Shown: positions 1 to 8,880 of the stretch, in pieces
Layout of the letters: the number at the start of each line of letters is the position of its first letter
Position numbering within the stretch: position 1 is the first letter of the stretch
Origin: Chrysosporum bergii ANA360D
Lineage (GTDB): Bacteria; Cyanobacteriota; Cyanobacteriia; Cyanobacteriales; Nostocaceae
Reading direction: 5' to 3'
Assembly: GCF_029891735.1 (NCBI RefSeq)
Contig: NZ_JANQDH010000023.1
Coordinates: 1-57,794, forward strand
Length of the DNA stretch: 57,794 bases
The notes under the pieces: model-generated
Seen by the model: only the letters and a program-made list of their open reading frames with translations
Told to the model about the DNA's origin: nothing
Databases searched by the model: none
Translations under genes and position numbers: made by a program

Positions 1-326
1 AAGGGTGGCGGCAATTCAGAACTTTTTGTGAGGCTAAATCTGAGAAACTTAAAAGGGATTTCCGAGTAATTGACAGATGGGAACCTACTAGCCAGATTTG
101 CTGTTGCTGTGGGTATCGTTGGGGCAAGATTGATTTGTCTGTTTGCTCAGTGTTGTGTTTAAATTGCAATACTCTTGCAGACAGAGATGAGAATGCTGCT
201 AAGAATATAGAAATGGTCGGCATGGGGCATCGGCACGACCTAAAATGGACAGGGAGTGACTGTAAGACTGTTTCGACAGCGAGTTACTGTGAACTGTCAA
301 GAATCACCGACCTTCAAGGTCGGTGA
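1..326 (+). CDS. tnpB: IS200/IS605-family TnpB, C-terminal end (cut by left window edge)
   Basis: Reading frame 3 is open from the left edge to the TGA at 324-326. It encodes the end of a TnpB (OrfB) RNA-guided nuclease of IS200/IS605-type elements. Visible motifs are the zinc-ribbon cysteines (ICCCCGYRWG, then CLNC) and the RuvC-III block DRDENAAKNI, with its Asp and Asn intact. After that comes the variable GHRHD...TGSDC tail typical of cyanobacterial copies. The stop codon lies inside the right-end hairpin of the element. The N-terminal two thirds lie outside the window, so I cannot tell whether the gene is intact. Known of the family: TnpB cuts DNA guided by an RNA made from its own 3' end and the element's right end. 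Confidence 0.9.
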   Translation, partial: GWRQFRTFCEAKSEKLKRDFRVIDRWEPTSQICCCCGYRWGKIDLSVCSVLCLNCNTLADRDENAAKNIEMVGMGHRHDLKWTGSDCKTVSTASYCELSRITDLQGR

Positions 327-335
327 GTATGTCAA
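305..335 (+). mobile_element. Right end (RE) hairpin of the IS200/IS605-type element
   Basis: An 8-bp perfect stem (CACCGACC at 305-312, GGTCGGTG at 318-325) is followed by GAGTATGTCAA ending at 335. The same GAGTATGTCAA end occurs, inverted, at 21396 and 30263, and sequence beyond it differs between copies. This places the element boundary at about 335, six bases before the mntB start codon. Confidence 0.8.
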
Positions 336-341
336 GAATAT

Positions 342-1181
342 ATGATAGAAACATTAATTGAGCCATTACAATATAGCTTTATGCAGCGATCGCTGATCAT
401 CGCCATTATAGTCGGCTTGCTTTGTGCGGTGGTGGGCAGTTACTTAATGGTGCAAAGATTAGCCTTACTGGGTGATGCCATTAGTCATTCTGTATTACCA
501 GGGTTGGCCATTGCCTTTATCCTGGGGGGAAATATATATTTTGGCGCATTTATAGCCGGTGTTGTGAGTACAATGGCTATAGCTGGGATTAAAACGCGAT
601 CGCCCATTAAAGAAGATGCTGCTATGGGTATAGTGCTTTCAGCTTTTTTTGCCCTCGGTATTACTTTAATTACCATAATCCAGAAAAGTCAAAAAATCGA
701 CCTAAATCACTTTCTGTTCGGCAACATTCTGGGCGTGACATCCCAAGAGGTGCGAGACACTGCCATAATTGCTGCTATAGTTTTAATAGTAATTTTTCTT
801 TTATACAAAGAACTGTTATTTTACACCTTCGACCCAATAGGCGCTCAAGCTGCGGGTTTGCCAGTTAATCGCCTCAACTTTGGGCTAATGTTGCTCATTG
901 CCTTAACTATAGTTGCCAGCATGAAAACTGTAGGTGTAATTTTAGTGTTATCACTTTTAATCACACCGGGAGCAACCGCCTATCTTTTAGTTAAACGCCT
1001 ATATCAAGTGATGATTTTAGGGGCAGTTATTGGTGTAATTTCCAGTATTAGCGGGATGTACCTCAGCTATTTTTATAACTTGCCCTCCGGTCCCGCCATT
1101 GTTTTAGTCGCATCGGGATTATTTGTCTTGGCATTCTTGTTTAGTCCCAGACATGGTATTATTAAGGTGTTACGCATTTAA
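342..1181 (+). CDS. mntB: Metal (Mn/Zn) ABC transporter permease, ABC-3 family
   Basis: This 279-residue integral membrane protein has about eight hydrophobic segments. Family hallmarks include the early GSYLMVQRLALLGDAISHSV block and the VASMKTVGVILVLSLLITPGA segment near residues 187-207, both characteristic of MntB/ZnuB/FimA-type permeases that move Mn(II) or Zn(II) into the cytoplasm. The ATPase and substrate-binding partners are not downstream; if linked they would be to the left, beyond the transposon end. The ATG at 342 is the only sensible start, but no Shine-Dalgarno is visible, and the upstream DNA belongs to the IS element. The gene may therefore have lost its native promoter or operon leader. 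The last codons (VLRI, stop) lie in a dispersed repeat that recurs at 15221. Manganese rather than zinc is an inference from cyanobacterial relatives. Confidence 0.85.
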   Translation: MIETLIEPLQYSFMQRSLIIAIIVGLLCAVVGSYLMVQRLALLGDAISHSVLPGLAIAFILGGNIYFGAFIAGVVSTMAIAGIKTRSPIKEDAAMGIVLSAFFALGITLITIIQKSQKIDLNHFLFGNILGVTSQEVRDTAIIAAIVLIVIFLLYKELLFYTFDPIGAQAAGLPVNRLNFGLMLLIALTIVASMKTVGVILVLSLLITPGATAYLLVKRLYQVMILGAVIGVISSISGMYLSYFYNLPSGPAIVLVASGLFVLAFLFSPRHGIIKVLRI

Positions 1182-1245
1182 TCTGTATAAGCCTAGGGTA
1201 ACCAGACTGGTCTGGTAGTGAGGGCTTAGTACTGAGGGTAGTCAA
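1169..1245 (+). repeat. Dispersed repeat copy overlapping the mntB 3' end
   Basis: GTTACGCATTTAAT, followed by a TATAA..CCTAG stretch, recurs at 15221 and inverted at 55413-55459. The GGTAACCAGA part matches the 55413 copy especially well. A degenerate GTACTGAGGGTAGTC core follows. No gene is visible in the rest of 1182-1433. Confidence 0.6.
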
Positions 1246-1433
1246 AGTGTGCCGACACCAAACGGGACAAAATATGTTTATGAAATACGGATTATTGGAT
1301 TAAGCAGCACAACAGCTTACTAAGGTGAGGGAAGCGAAAAATATCAAACCCAGACTTTAATATTAGATATTATATCACAAACTAGCTGAAATTGATCAGC
1401 TAATCTAGTCATAGCAGTTTATTCTTGAATGTA

Positions 1434-2219
1434 ATGACCACAATTAGTCCCACAATTTTAGCTCTAGATTTTGATGGTGTAATTTGCGATGGATTAATTG
1501 AATATTTTGAAGTAGCCTGGCGTACTTACTGTAAAGTTTGGTCGCAGCCAGATGATACAATCCCAGATGATTTACCTTTGAGATTTTATCGCCTCAGACC
1601 TGTGATTGAAACAGGTTGGGAAATGCCGATATTGATCAAAGCCTTGTTTGATGAAATTCCCGAGGCAATAATTACTCACGATTGGAAGACTATCACCCAG
1701 CAAATATTATTAAACCATAACCTGGACTCCCAAACAATAGGTGCTACACTAGACAGTTTCCGGGATGAATGGATTAACACAGATTTAGAGGGTTGGCTGA
1801 GTTTGCATAGATTTTATCCGGGAGTGGTGGAAAAAATTAAACTCACCATCGCCAGTGGGACTAAACTATACATTATCACCACCAAAGAAGGACGCTTTGC
1901 CCAACAGCTATTACAACGAGAAGGGATAAACTTACCATCAGCAGCGATTTTTGGTAAAGAAGTTAAGCGCCCTAAATACCAAACACTGCGGGAATTAATC
2001 TACAAAGCCGAGGAAAAACCAGTTAATGTGTGGTTTGTAGAAGATAGACTGAAAACATTGCAGTTAGTGGAACAACAAGCCGACCTGGAAGATGTGAAAC
2101 TTTTTTTAGCAGACTGGGGCTATAATACCGAAACAGAAAGAAAAACAGCCCAAGCCCATAGGCGCATTCAGCTAATAACCTTATCCCAGTTTACTAAACA
2201 TTTCACTGGGTGGCTGTAA
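1434..2219 (+). CDS. HAD-superfamily hydrolase
   Basis: The protein is probably a phosphatase of unknown substrate, about 261 residues long. The HAD motif I is at the very N-terminus (ALDFDGVICDG, with nucleophile and acid-base Asp). Motif II Thr lies in LYIITTKEG. The motif III Lys and the acidic motif IV (VWFVEDRLKTL) follow in the expected order. The chosen start is the ATG at 1434; an in-frame TTG nine bases upstream is less likely. The gene ends on the TAA at 2217-2219, 44 bases before the TldD-like start, so the two may be co-transcribed. The family assignment is firm and the substrate is unknown. Confidence 0.8.
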   Translation: MTTISPTILALDFDGVICDGLIEYFEVAWRTYCKVWSQPDDTIPDDLPLRFYRLRPVIETGWEMPILIKALFDEIPEAIITHDWKTITQQILLNHNLDSQTIGATLDSFRDEWINTDLEGWLSLHRFYPGVVEKIKLTIASGTKLYIITTKEGRFAQQLLQREGINLPSAAIFGKEVKRPKYQTLRELIYKAEEKPVNVWFVEDRLKTLQLVEQQADLEDVKLFLADWGYNTETERKTAQAHRRIQLITLSQFTKHFTGWL

Positions 2220-2263
2220 AAAAAATAAAACCCCATAATACTTATGATAAGATTAGCATCAAT

Positions 2264-3709
2264 ATGTTATCTCAACTAACACAAGCGATCGCCACTGTTA
2301 ACATTCCTGCTGATTGGATTGGTATTAGAGCAGTTAGAAAAAAATCTTCTACTCGTCATGTTCGGGATGGCTTACCCCAAACCAACGGTAAATCCATAAA
2401 CATGGGAGCCATGGTAGAAGTATTAGTTAATGGTTGTCTCGGTTACGCGGCCACAAACTCCCTAGAATTATCCTCACTGCAAGCAGCAGCCCAAGCAGCC
2501 TATAAACAAGCCATAGCAGCCAGTCAATGGTGGATATATCCCTTTACAGAAAAACAACGCCCCAAAGTTGTGGGTGAATATTACTCACCCCACCTACAAC
2601 CATTAGATACTTTCAGCCCTGAAGAAATCAACCATTTATTAATACGGATCTGCCAGACATTAAAAATTGATGACAAAATTGTTCAAACCACAGCCAGCGC
2701 CACCACCACCGAAAGAGAAACTTGGTTTGTCAGCAGCAACGGCTCAGAAGTTTATCAAAAAATCATTTTCATAATAACTCACTATGCAGCCACTGCTCAA
2801 GATGGTTCCATAGTCCAACAACGCAGCAACAACGGATGGCAAGCACATTGTTATCAAGGAGGTTGGGAACTATTAAAACAAGAGCAACTGTGGCCGCGAG
2901 TGCAGCAAATTGGCGAACAAGCCCTGGAACTATTAACCGCCCCAGAATGTCCCAACACCCGCACTAACCTAGTTTTAGCACCAGATCAAATGATGCTACA
3001 AATTCACGAAAGTGTGGGACATCCCCTAGAAATTGACCGCATTTTAGGAGATGAGCGCAACTATGCCGGTGGTAGCTTTGTCAAAACCAGTGACTTTGGC
3101 AAATTGTCCTATGGTTCCCCCTTAATGAACATCACCTTTGACCCCACAGTACCGGGTGAATTTGCTAGCTACGGCTTTGATGATACAGGCGCAACAGCAA
3201 AACGAGAATATGTAATCAAACAAGGAATACTACAAAGAGGCTTAGGCAGTTTAGAAAGTCAAGCCAGATCTGGTATATTGGGCGTAGCTTGCGCCCGTGC
3301 TTGTTCATGGAATCGTCCCCCCATTGACCGCATGGCTAATTTAAATTTAGAACCAAATTTAGAACCTGGAAACGCTTCTTTAGCCGAAATGATTAGTAGT
3401 ATAGAACATGGCGTTTACATGGAGTCTAATCGCTCTTGGTCAATAGATGACCGTCGTTATAAATTTCAGTTTGGTTGTGAATATGCCAAATTAATTGAAA
3501 ATGGTCAATTCACCACCACTCTGCGTAACCCCAACTATCGCGCCACCACCCCAGAATTTTGGCACAGCCTCATCCACGTAGGTAATGCTGATAATTGGGA
3601 AATGTATGGTACGGCTATGTGTGGCAAAGGTGAACCTAATCAAGCGATTTGGGTAGGACACGGTTCCCCTGTTTGTGTGTTTGCTGATGTGGAAGTTTTT
3701 AGTCATTAG
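2264..3709 (+). CDS. tldD: TldD-like metalloprotease subunit
   Basis: This is the catalytic-type partner of the TldD/TldE (PmbA) pair. In E. coli that pair forms a heterodimeric zinc protease acting on unfolded peptides such as microcin B17 precursor and CcdA. The metal-binding HExxxH motif is visible as HESVGHPLEID. It is followed by the conserved ERNYAGGSFV and the C-terminal GKGEPNQAIWVGHGSP block typical of TldD. The ATG at 2264 is preferred (481 residues) over the upstream GTG at 2210, which would overlap the preceding stop codon. The tldE-like gene starts 29 bases downstream, indicating an operon. The natural substrate in cyanobacteria is not evident here; no ribosomal peptide precursor is seen nearby. 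Confidence 0.85.
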   Translation: MLSQLTQAIATVNIPADWIGIRAVRKKSSTRHVRDGLPQTNGKSINMGAMVEVLVNGCLGYAATNSLELSSLQAAAQAAYKQAIAASQWWIYPFTEKQRPKVVGEYYSPHLQPLDTFSPEEINHLLIRICQTLKIDDKIVQTTASATTTERETWFVSSNGSEVYQKIIFIITHYAATAQDGSIVQQRSNNGWQAHCYQGGWELLKQEQLWPRVQQIGEQALELLTAPECPNTRTNLVLAPDQMMLQIHESVGHPLEIDRILGDERNYAGGSFVKTSDFGKLSYGSPLMNITFDPTVPGEFASYGFDDTGATAKREYVIKQGILQRGLGSLESQARSGILGVACARACSWNRPPIDRMANLNLEPNLEPGNASLAEMISSIEHGVYMESNRSWSIDDRRYKFQFGCEYAKLIENGQFTTTLRNPNYRATTPEFWHSLIHVGNADNWEMYGTAMCGKGEPNQAIWVGHGSPVCVFADVEVFSH

Positions 3710-3738
3710 TCATTGGTCATTAGCTGCTATTTTTTACC

Positions 3739-5085
3739 ATGAGACTTGTTGAATTATCTGATTTAGAAACCAACTTTAATCGCCTGATAGAAACTTTACT
3801 CGCTAAAAAAAGAGCAACTGAGGAATTTACCCTGAGACTCAGTAGCGAACATAGCCAATTTACTCGCTTCAATTATGGTAAGGTGCGGCAAACAGGTTTA
3901 GTTGCTGATGGTTCCATACAATTCACTTTAATGGACAATCAACGTTGCTGTTTTCTTTCCTTTCCCTGGACTGGTAGCTGGGATATAGATTGGCTCACAG
4001 CACACACAGCTTTATTAGAATTGCGGGAAGAGTTAAAATTACTACCAGTTGATCCTTACTTGGTTTTACCATCAGGTAATAATACCAGTCGAGAAGTTAA
4101 TTTTGGGCTGATACTACCCCAAATATCAGTAGTACCAGCGATATTAACGCAAGTGGCAGAGTTAGATTTTACGGGGATGTATGCCGGGGGGAGAGTAATT
4201 AAAGCCTATGGTGATTCTCAAGGTCAAAAACACTGGTTTGCAACAGATACTTTTACATTAGATTACTCTATCTTTAATGAACATGGACAAGCGGTTAAAG
4301 GCATATATGCCGGTAGTTGTTGGGATGAAACCGCTTACATTGCCAAAATTAACGCCGCTAAACAACACCTGCAATTAGTTTCCCGTCCCCCCAAACAACT
4401 AACTAGAGGAAAATATAAAACTTATTTCGCCCCGGCTGCTGTGGCGGATTTATTAAGTATGCTTTCTTGGTCAGCTGTGAGTGAAGCTGATTTACAACAA
4501 GGAAACAGCGCCTTGGCTATGCTATCCCGCCAAGAAAAACAACTTTCCCCCCTGTTTAGTTTAAAGGAAAACTTTAAACAAGGCTTTGTGCCACGGTTTA
4601 ACCAATGGGGAGAAATGACACCCTTAGAATTACCCATCATTACACAAGGGGTTTTAGTCAATACCTTGGTTAATTCTCGCAGCGCTAAAGAATATAATAA
4701 AACAGCGAACGCTGCCAATAGTTCGGAAACATTACGTGCGCCAGAGGTGAGTCCGGGTAATTTAGGAGTTGATATTATTTTACGCAACTTAGATACAGGT
4801 CTATATGTATCCAACCTGCATTACTTAAACTGGAGCGATCGCCCCACAGGTAGAATTACAGGTATGACCCGTTATGCTTGTTTTTGGGTAGAACAGGGGG
4901 AAATCATCGCCCCCATTGATAACTTACGCTTTGATGAAAGTCTGTATCACTTCTGGGGAGATAACCTCATAGCACTGACCAACTTTCAGGAATTTATCCC
5001 AGAAGTGGAAACTTATGAAGGTCGGCAATTGGGAGGTTGTCTAGTTCCAGGGATGTTAGTTAAGGATTTTACTTACACCTTGTGA
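3739..5085 (+). CDS. TldE/PmbA-like partner subunit
   Basis: This 448-residue member of the PmbA/TldD family lacks an HExxxH motif, as expected for the non-catalytic TldE half. The C-terminal region (DIILRNLDTGLYVSNLHYLN, then GRITGMTRYACFWVEQGEI) is the conserved PmbA/TldE block. It starts at an ATG 29 bases after the TldD-like gene on the same strand. Together they probably form the obligate heterodimer. In E. coli the symbol would be pmbA/tldE; I leave the symbol blank because cyanobacterial naming varies. Confidence 0.82.
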   Translation: MRLVELSDLETNFNRLIETLLAKKRATEEFTLRLSSEHSQFTRFNYGKVRQTGLVADGSIQFTLMDNQRCCFLSFPWTGSWDIDWLTAHTALLELREELKLLPVDPYLVLPSGNNTSREVNFGLILPQISVVPAILTQVAELDFTGMYAGGRVIKAYGDSQGQKHWFATDTFTLDYSIFNEHGQAVKGIYAGSCWDETAYIAKINAAKQHLQLVSRPPKQLTRGKYKTYFAPAAVADLLSMLSWSAVSEADLQQGNSALAMLSRQEKQLSPLFSLKENFKQGFVPRFNQWGEMTPLELPIITQGVLVNTLVNSRSAKEYNKTANAANSSETLRAPEVSPGNLGVDIILRNLDTGLYVSNLHYLNWSDRPTGRITGMTRYACFWVEQGEIIAPIDNLRFDESLYHFWGDNLIALTNFQEFIPEVETYEGRQLGGCLVPGMLVKDFTYTL

Positions 5086-5253
5086 AGCGGTGTTAAAATC
5101 ATTCATCTTCTATCAGTCGTAAAGGTTGGTATTGATAAAAGGTTGCAGGAATAAGCCTGAACAATACCACTTTAGTTTTTATGTTTAAATATGTTTTAAT
5201 ACGTATAAGCGCAAATAAAACACAGCTTATGGGTAATTATGGTTACAAAATTA

Positions 5254-5880
5254 TCAATGACTCTTTCGGGGTGGATCTTGGCGTAACTGTTGCCGCCCAT
5301 TGGTGATAATACGTAACATATCTTTTAAATCTTGTTCTATACCTTCTAAGACACTATCGGCGTATTCATCAGCCCCGTCTTCAATTTCTTGGGCTTGAGC
5401 GATCGCATTTTGTCGTAATTGGTCTAATTCTTGTTGACAACTGAGCAGCTTCTGATCAATTTCCGCCATGGTCGCCTGCATCATGGCATCACATTCTTGC
5501 TGAACTTTACGCCGTAACTCTTCAGCCTGCTGTTCTGCTTGCTTAATAATATCACTTTGGGCTAAAATTTGCGCTCTTTTCCCTTGGGCGGATTCAATTA
5601 CCTGCTGTCCATATTCTTCAGCTTCTAGCAAAATCTCATCTTTTTGTTGCAGGATAGTAGCAGCTTGCTGAAAAACCTGTGGTAAAGAAACGCGAATAAA
5701 ATCAATTTGTTCTATTACCTTATCTTCATTGATCAAGGTGCGACCAGTCAAAGGAATCCGAAAACCATAGAGAATTAAATCTTCTAAACGGTTCAGTTCC
5801 TCCAAAATGTCTACACTTCCCGTTGGTGGGGAATGTTCTCCGTTATTGGGTTGGCTGTGGGATGGGTGTGATTGTAACAT
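5254..5880 (-). CDS. Cdv3/DivIVA-like coiled-coil protein
   Basis: The product is a 208-residue soluble protein. It has a Pro/Asn-rich N-terminus, a conserved block around residues 24-62 ([20 protein letters not shown]...), and then a long Glu/Gln/Ala-rich coiled coil to about residue 185. This layout resembles the cyanobacterial DivIVA-like cell-division protein Cdv3. Weaker similarity to the F0 ATPase b-subunit stalk is expected from the coiled coil alone. The ATG at 5880 lies inside the 3' end of coaD (about 70-base overlap), implying translational coupling. The adjacency links it to a housekeeping operon and not to the ATP synthase cluster. The division role is inference from family resemblance. 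Confidence 0.6.
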   Translation of the reverse strand: MLQSHPSHSQPNNGEHSPPTGSVDILEELNRLEDLILYGFRIPLTGRTLINEDKVIEQIDFIRVSLPQVFQQAATILQQKDEILLEAEEYGQQVIESAQGKRAQILAQSDIIKQAEQQAEELRRKVQQECDAMMQATMAEIDQKLLSCQQELDQLRQNAIAQAQEIEDGADEYADSVLEGIEQDLKDMLRIITNGRQQLRQDPPRKSH

Positions 5881-6341
5881 TTGTATATATCAGGGGCAAT
5901 TTGTTGGGGAACAAGATGGTCAATAGATCCGCCAAACCTTGCAATCTCTTTTACCACACTACTACTTAAAAAACTATACTCATTTGATGTGGCTAGAAAA
6001 ACTGTTTCTATTTGGGTGGAAAGAGTTTTATTAGTATGAGCCATTTGCAATTCCACCTCAAAGTCAGAAATTGCGCGTAAGCCTCGTAATAAAACCTGTG
6101 CTTGTCTTTTTTGGGCATAGTTCACGGTCAGACCATCAAAACCGTCTACTTCCACATTCGCAAGATGTGTAGTAGCCAGACGAATCTGACGGAGTCTTTC
6201 CTGGACGGTAAACAGTGGTATTTTTTGAGGATTCCGCAACACAGCCACAATCACCAGGTCAAATAACCGACTACCACGCTCGATGATATCAAGATGACCT
6301 AAAGTAATAGGGTCAAAGCTGCCAGGATAAATAGCAATCAC
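5811..6341 (-). CDS. coaD: Phosphopantetheine adenylyltransferase
   Basis: CoaD transfers AMP from ATP to 4'-phosphopantetheine, the penultimate step of coenzyme A synthesis. The nucleotidyltransferase motif is clear at the N-terminus ([15 protein letters not shown], with T/HxGH). The second ATP-binding signature appears as [18 protein letters not shown] near residue 125. The length (176 residues) is slightly above the usual 160 or so because of a C-terminal tail that overlaps the downstream coiled-coil gene. The start codon is GTG at 6341; no ATG is available in register. It is transcribed divergently from lgt. Confidence 0.95.
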   Translation of the reverse strand: MIAIYPGSFDPITLGHLDIIERGSRLFDLVIVAVLRNPQKIPLFTVQERLRQIRLATTHLANVEVDGFDGLTVNYAQKRQAQVLLRGLRAISDFEVELQMAHTNKTLSTQIETVFLATSNEYSFLSSSVVKEIARFGGSIDHLVPQQIAPDIYKCYNHTHPTANPITENIPHQREV

Positions 6342-6500
6342 AAAATGTTTTATGTCTCCAAGCTACTTAAGCCAGTATAAGACATTAAGGAGCCAGTATA
6401 GTATTATTAATTTCTCCTCCCCCGTTTTTTGATTACACCTGTAGCAAAATTTGTTTTAATTACTTTAATTACTGTAACTGTTTTCTAATGTTATTCTTCC

Positions 6501-7373
6501 ATGGTGTTAGATGTTTCCACTTTGCCTTTAGCTTTTCAATTCACTTCTCCTGGTCCTGTGATTGTGGAGCTAGGACCAATTACTATCCGTTGGTATGGGT
6601 TGTTAATTGCTTCAGCTGTATTAATCGGTGTCACCCTTTCTCAGTATTTAGCCAAGCGCCGCCATGTCAACCCCGATTTAATCGGTGATTTGTCTATTTG
6701 GCTGGTCATCGCGGCTATTCCCGCAGCAAGGCTGTATTATGTTATATTTCAGTGGTCTGAGTATTCCCAGCACCCAGAACGCATTATTGCGATTTGGCAA
6801 GGAGGAATTGCCATTCATGGGGCTATTATGGGAGGAATTGTAGCAGCTTTAATTTTTGCCAAGGTCAAACACATATCTTTTTGGCAATTGGCTGATTTAG
6901 TGGCTCCTTCTCTCATTTTAGGGCAAGCTCTAGGACGGTGGGGAAATTTCTTTAACTCTGAGGCTTTTGGTCGTCCCACTAATTTACCTTGGCGGCTATA
7001 TATCCCACCAGAAAACCGCCCTCCCGAATTGATTAATTTTGAATACTTCCATCCCACATTTCTGTATGAGTCACTGTGGAATTTAATGGTATTCGCTTTG
7101 CTAATAATGTTATTTCGGCGTGGTTTATCTTATCACTTCCGCTTGCGGGTAGGTACAATATTTTTAGTTTATTTAGTTACCTATAGCTTGGGTCGTGTGT
7201 GGATAGAAGGTTTTCGCATTGATAGCTTAATGCTTGGACCCTTGCGGGTTGCTCAATTTGTCAGTTTAATGGGGATTGTTGTGGGATTAGTTCTTTTAGC
7301 TTGGCTATACCTGCTTAAACGCCCCTTACCTGATGTAGTCCCACCACCAGCCCATGAGGAGGTGAGGGGATGA
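6501..7373 (+). CDS. lgt: Prolipoprotein diacylglyceryl transferase
   Basis: Lgt attaches a diacylglyceryl group from phosphatidylglycerol to the lipobox cysteine of prolipoproteins in the plasma membrane. The 290-residue protein has about seven hydrophobic helices. It carries the family signature [17 protein letters not shown] around residues 143-159, plus [11 protein letters not shown] and the Arg-rich GRVWIEGFR motif. The start is ATG 6501, after an AT-rich promoter region shared with coaD. A palindrome follows the gene. Confidence 0.95.
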   Translation: MVLDVSTLPLAFQFTSPGPVIVELGPITIRWYGLLIASAVLIGVTLSQYLAKRRHVNPDLIGDLSIWLVIAAIPAARLYYVIFQWSEYSQHPERIIAIWQGGIAIHGAIMGGIVAALIFAKVKHISFWQLADLVAPSLILGQALGRWGNFFNSEAFGRPTNLPWRLYIPPENRPPELINFEYFHPTFLYESLWNLMVFALLIMLFRRGLSYHFRLRVGTIFLVYLVTYSLGRVWIEGFRIDSLMLGPLRVAQFVSLMGIVVGLVLLAWLYLLKRPLPDVVPPPAHEEVRG

Positions 7374-7397
7374 CAAATCAACTAAAAATGAGAAAAT

Positions 7398-7419
7398 GCC
7401 CTAGAGTATTTTCTAGGGC
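7398..7419. terminator. Hairpin downstream of lgt
   Basis: GCCCTAGA at 7398-7405 pairs perfectly with TCTAGGGC at 7412-7419 around a 6-base loop. There is no T-run on the plus strand, so this may be a weak terminator or simply a small palindrome. Confidence 0.5.
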
Positions 7420-7559
7420 TTAACCAGGGTGCATCTACCATATATTTCTACTAGGAATAAAGGGTTAATCCGGAAAGTAACTGCAAAAATCTCCAGGAGT
7501 ATTTTGGGGTGAAAATTGCTATTTCTAGACAATTACTGAAAATAAAATCATAACTGGGT

Positions 7560-8384
7560 ATGAAAAACAATCAAAATATTCTATCTCCAGCAGTTTACAT
7601 TGTGGGGGCGGGTCCTGGTGATCCCGATTTATTAACCGTTAAAGCCCAAAAGTTACTGGCTGTTGCAGATGTAATTTTATTTGCTGACTCTTTAATTCCA
7701 CCAGAAATTTTACATCTATGCCGCCAAGATGCAGAAATTATTCCTACGGCTAATAAAACTTTAGAAGAAATTTTAGCACTGATCATTCCCAGGGTGCGAT
7801 CGCATCAATCTGTGGTTCGTCTCCATTCCGGCGACCCCAGTCTTTATAGTGCTGTTCATGAACAAATGCAGTTATTAGCAGCAGCTGATATTCCCTTTGA
7901 GGTCATTCCCGGTATTAGTGCTTTCCAAGCCGCAGCAGCCAAACTAAAAATAGAATTAACCGTCCCCGGTTTAGTTCAGACCATCATTCTCACCCGTATT
8001 AGTGGGCGGACACAGGTCCCCCACCGGGAAGAATTAGCCGCACTGGCTGCACATCAAGCTAGTCTTTGTCTTTATCTGAGTGCGCGTCATATTGACAACG
8101 CCCAAGCCAAGCTTTTAGAACATTACCCCCCCCACACCCCCATAGCTATTTGTTATCGCATCGGTTGGGCTGATGAAAAAATTATAGTTGTTCCCCTCCA
8201 GCAAATGGCAGAATCTACCCATCAAGAAAACATCACCCGCACCACACTTTATCTCATCAGTCCAGCCCTGGCCGCAGCAGTCCCACAACCTACCTCCTCT
8301 CTACCGCGATCGCGTTTATATCATCCTGAACATGATCATATTTTTCGTTCTTCCTGTGGTGCAGCCAAGGATATCACCGTGTGA
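7560..8384 (+). CDS. cobM: Precorrin-4 C11-methyltransferase
   Basis: This SAM-dependent methyltransferase acts in corrin ring synthesis (vitamin B12 or pseudocobalamin). The N-terminal glycine-rich loop VYIVGAGPGDPDLLT, the VRLHSGDPSLYSA block and VIPGISAFQAAAA are the tetrapyrrole-methylase signatures. The extended TRISGRTQVPHREEL segment is specific to CobM/CbiF. At 274 residues it is a normal length. A Ser/Pro-rich C-terminal tail of about 35 residues looks poorly conserved. Another B12 gene, cobS, lies at 33 kb, so the pathway is scattered. No cobalamin riboswitch is visible in the 186 bases upstream. Confidence 0.92.
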   Translation: MKNNQNILSPAVYIVGAGPGDPDLLTVKAQKLLAVADVILFADSLIPPEILHLCRQDAEIIPTANKTLEEILALIIPRVRSHQSVVRLHSGDPSLYSAVHEQMQLLAAADIPFEVIPGISAFQAAAAKLKIELTVPGLVQTIILTRISGRTQVPHREELAALAAHQASLCLYLSARHIDNAQAKLLEHYPPHTPIAICYRIGWADEKIIVVPLQQMAESTHQENITRTTLYLISPALAAAVPQPTSSLPRSRLYHPEHDHIFRSSCGAAKDITV

Positions 8385-8388
8385 TCGG

Positions 8389-8853
8389 TTATAAATCAGC
8401 AGGATTACAACGAATTTCTAACATGAAACCATCAGGGTCATAAAAGTATACACCCCTACCAGTGGGGCGACTAACCGGACCGTGAGCGATGGCTATGTTA
8501 TGTTCTTTTAACACTGCCACAGCTGTGTCAAATAATCGCGGGTCTATATCAAAAGCCAGATGGTATGCTCTAGTAAAATTCTTGTCGGGGTTAGGGTCTG
8601 GTGGTGATAATTCTGGTTCCCAAAACAAATCTAAAATTGTGCCATCGGGCGTTACAAAATTAGCCACTTTCCCCGTATTTACCAGTTCTGTTAATGTAGC
8701 TGGTATTTCATCCCCTGTCATTTCATGCAAGCCTAAAACAGTACCGTAAAAGTATCGTGATGCTTGCATATCTTTAACATTGAGAGCAATATGATGTACC
8801 CCACGCAAATTCCCGGCCACAAGATTGGGTTTGACAGTAGTAATAGGCTGCAT
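8389..8853 (-). CDS. VOC-family (glyoxalase/dioxygenase-like) protein
   Basis: This 154-residue protein has two betaalphabetabetabeta modules. GVHHIALNVKDMQASRYFY provides the first metal-ligand His, and the second half ends in GVYFYDPDGFMLEIR with the C-terminal Glu ligand. The substrate cannot be read from the sequence, as the superfamily includes glyoxalases, dioxygenases and fosfomycin-type resistance proteins. A good ribosome site (GGAGGAG) precedes the ATG at 8853. The stop lies 4 bases from the convergent cobM stop. The aldo/keto reductase gene ends at its 3' boundary 28 bases upstream on the same strand, so the two may be one unit. Confidence 0.8.
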   Translation of the reverse strand: MQPITTVKPNLVAGNLRGVHHIALNVKDMQASRYFYGTVLGLHEMTGDEIPATLTELVNTGKVANFVTPDGTILDLFWEPELSPPDPNPDKNFTRAYHLAFDIDPRLFDTAVAVLKEHNIAIAHGPVSRPTGRGVYFYDPDGFMLEIRCNPADL

Positions 8854-8880
8854 CCAGTAAACTCCTCCTGTTCATGTGGG

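Noticed and set aside
1-341. Nuclease-dead TnpB-derived repressor controlling the adjacent transporter gene
   Set aside because: The visible RuvC-III motif DRDENAAKNI is intact, and the upstream catalytic residues are outside the window, so there is no evidence for a dead nuclease.
7420-7559. Possible cobalamin riboswitch before cobM
   Set aside because: No B12-box-like sequence or multi-stem structure was recognised here or upstream of cobS.
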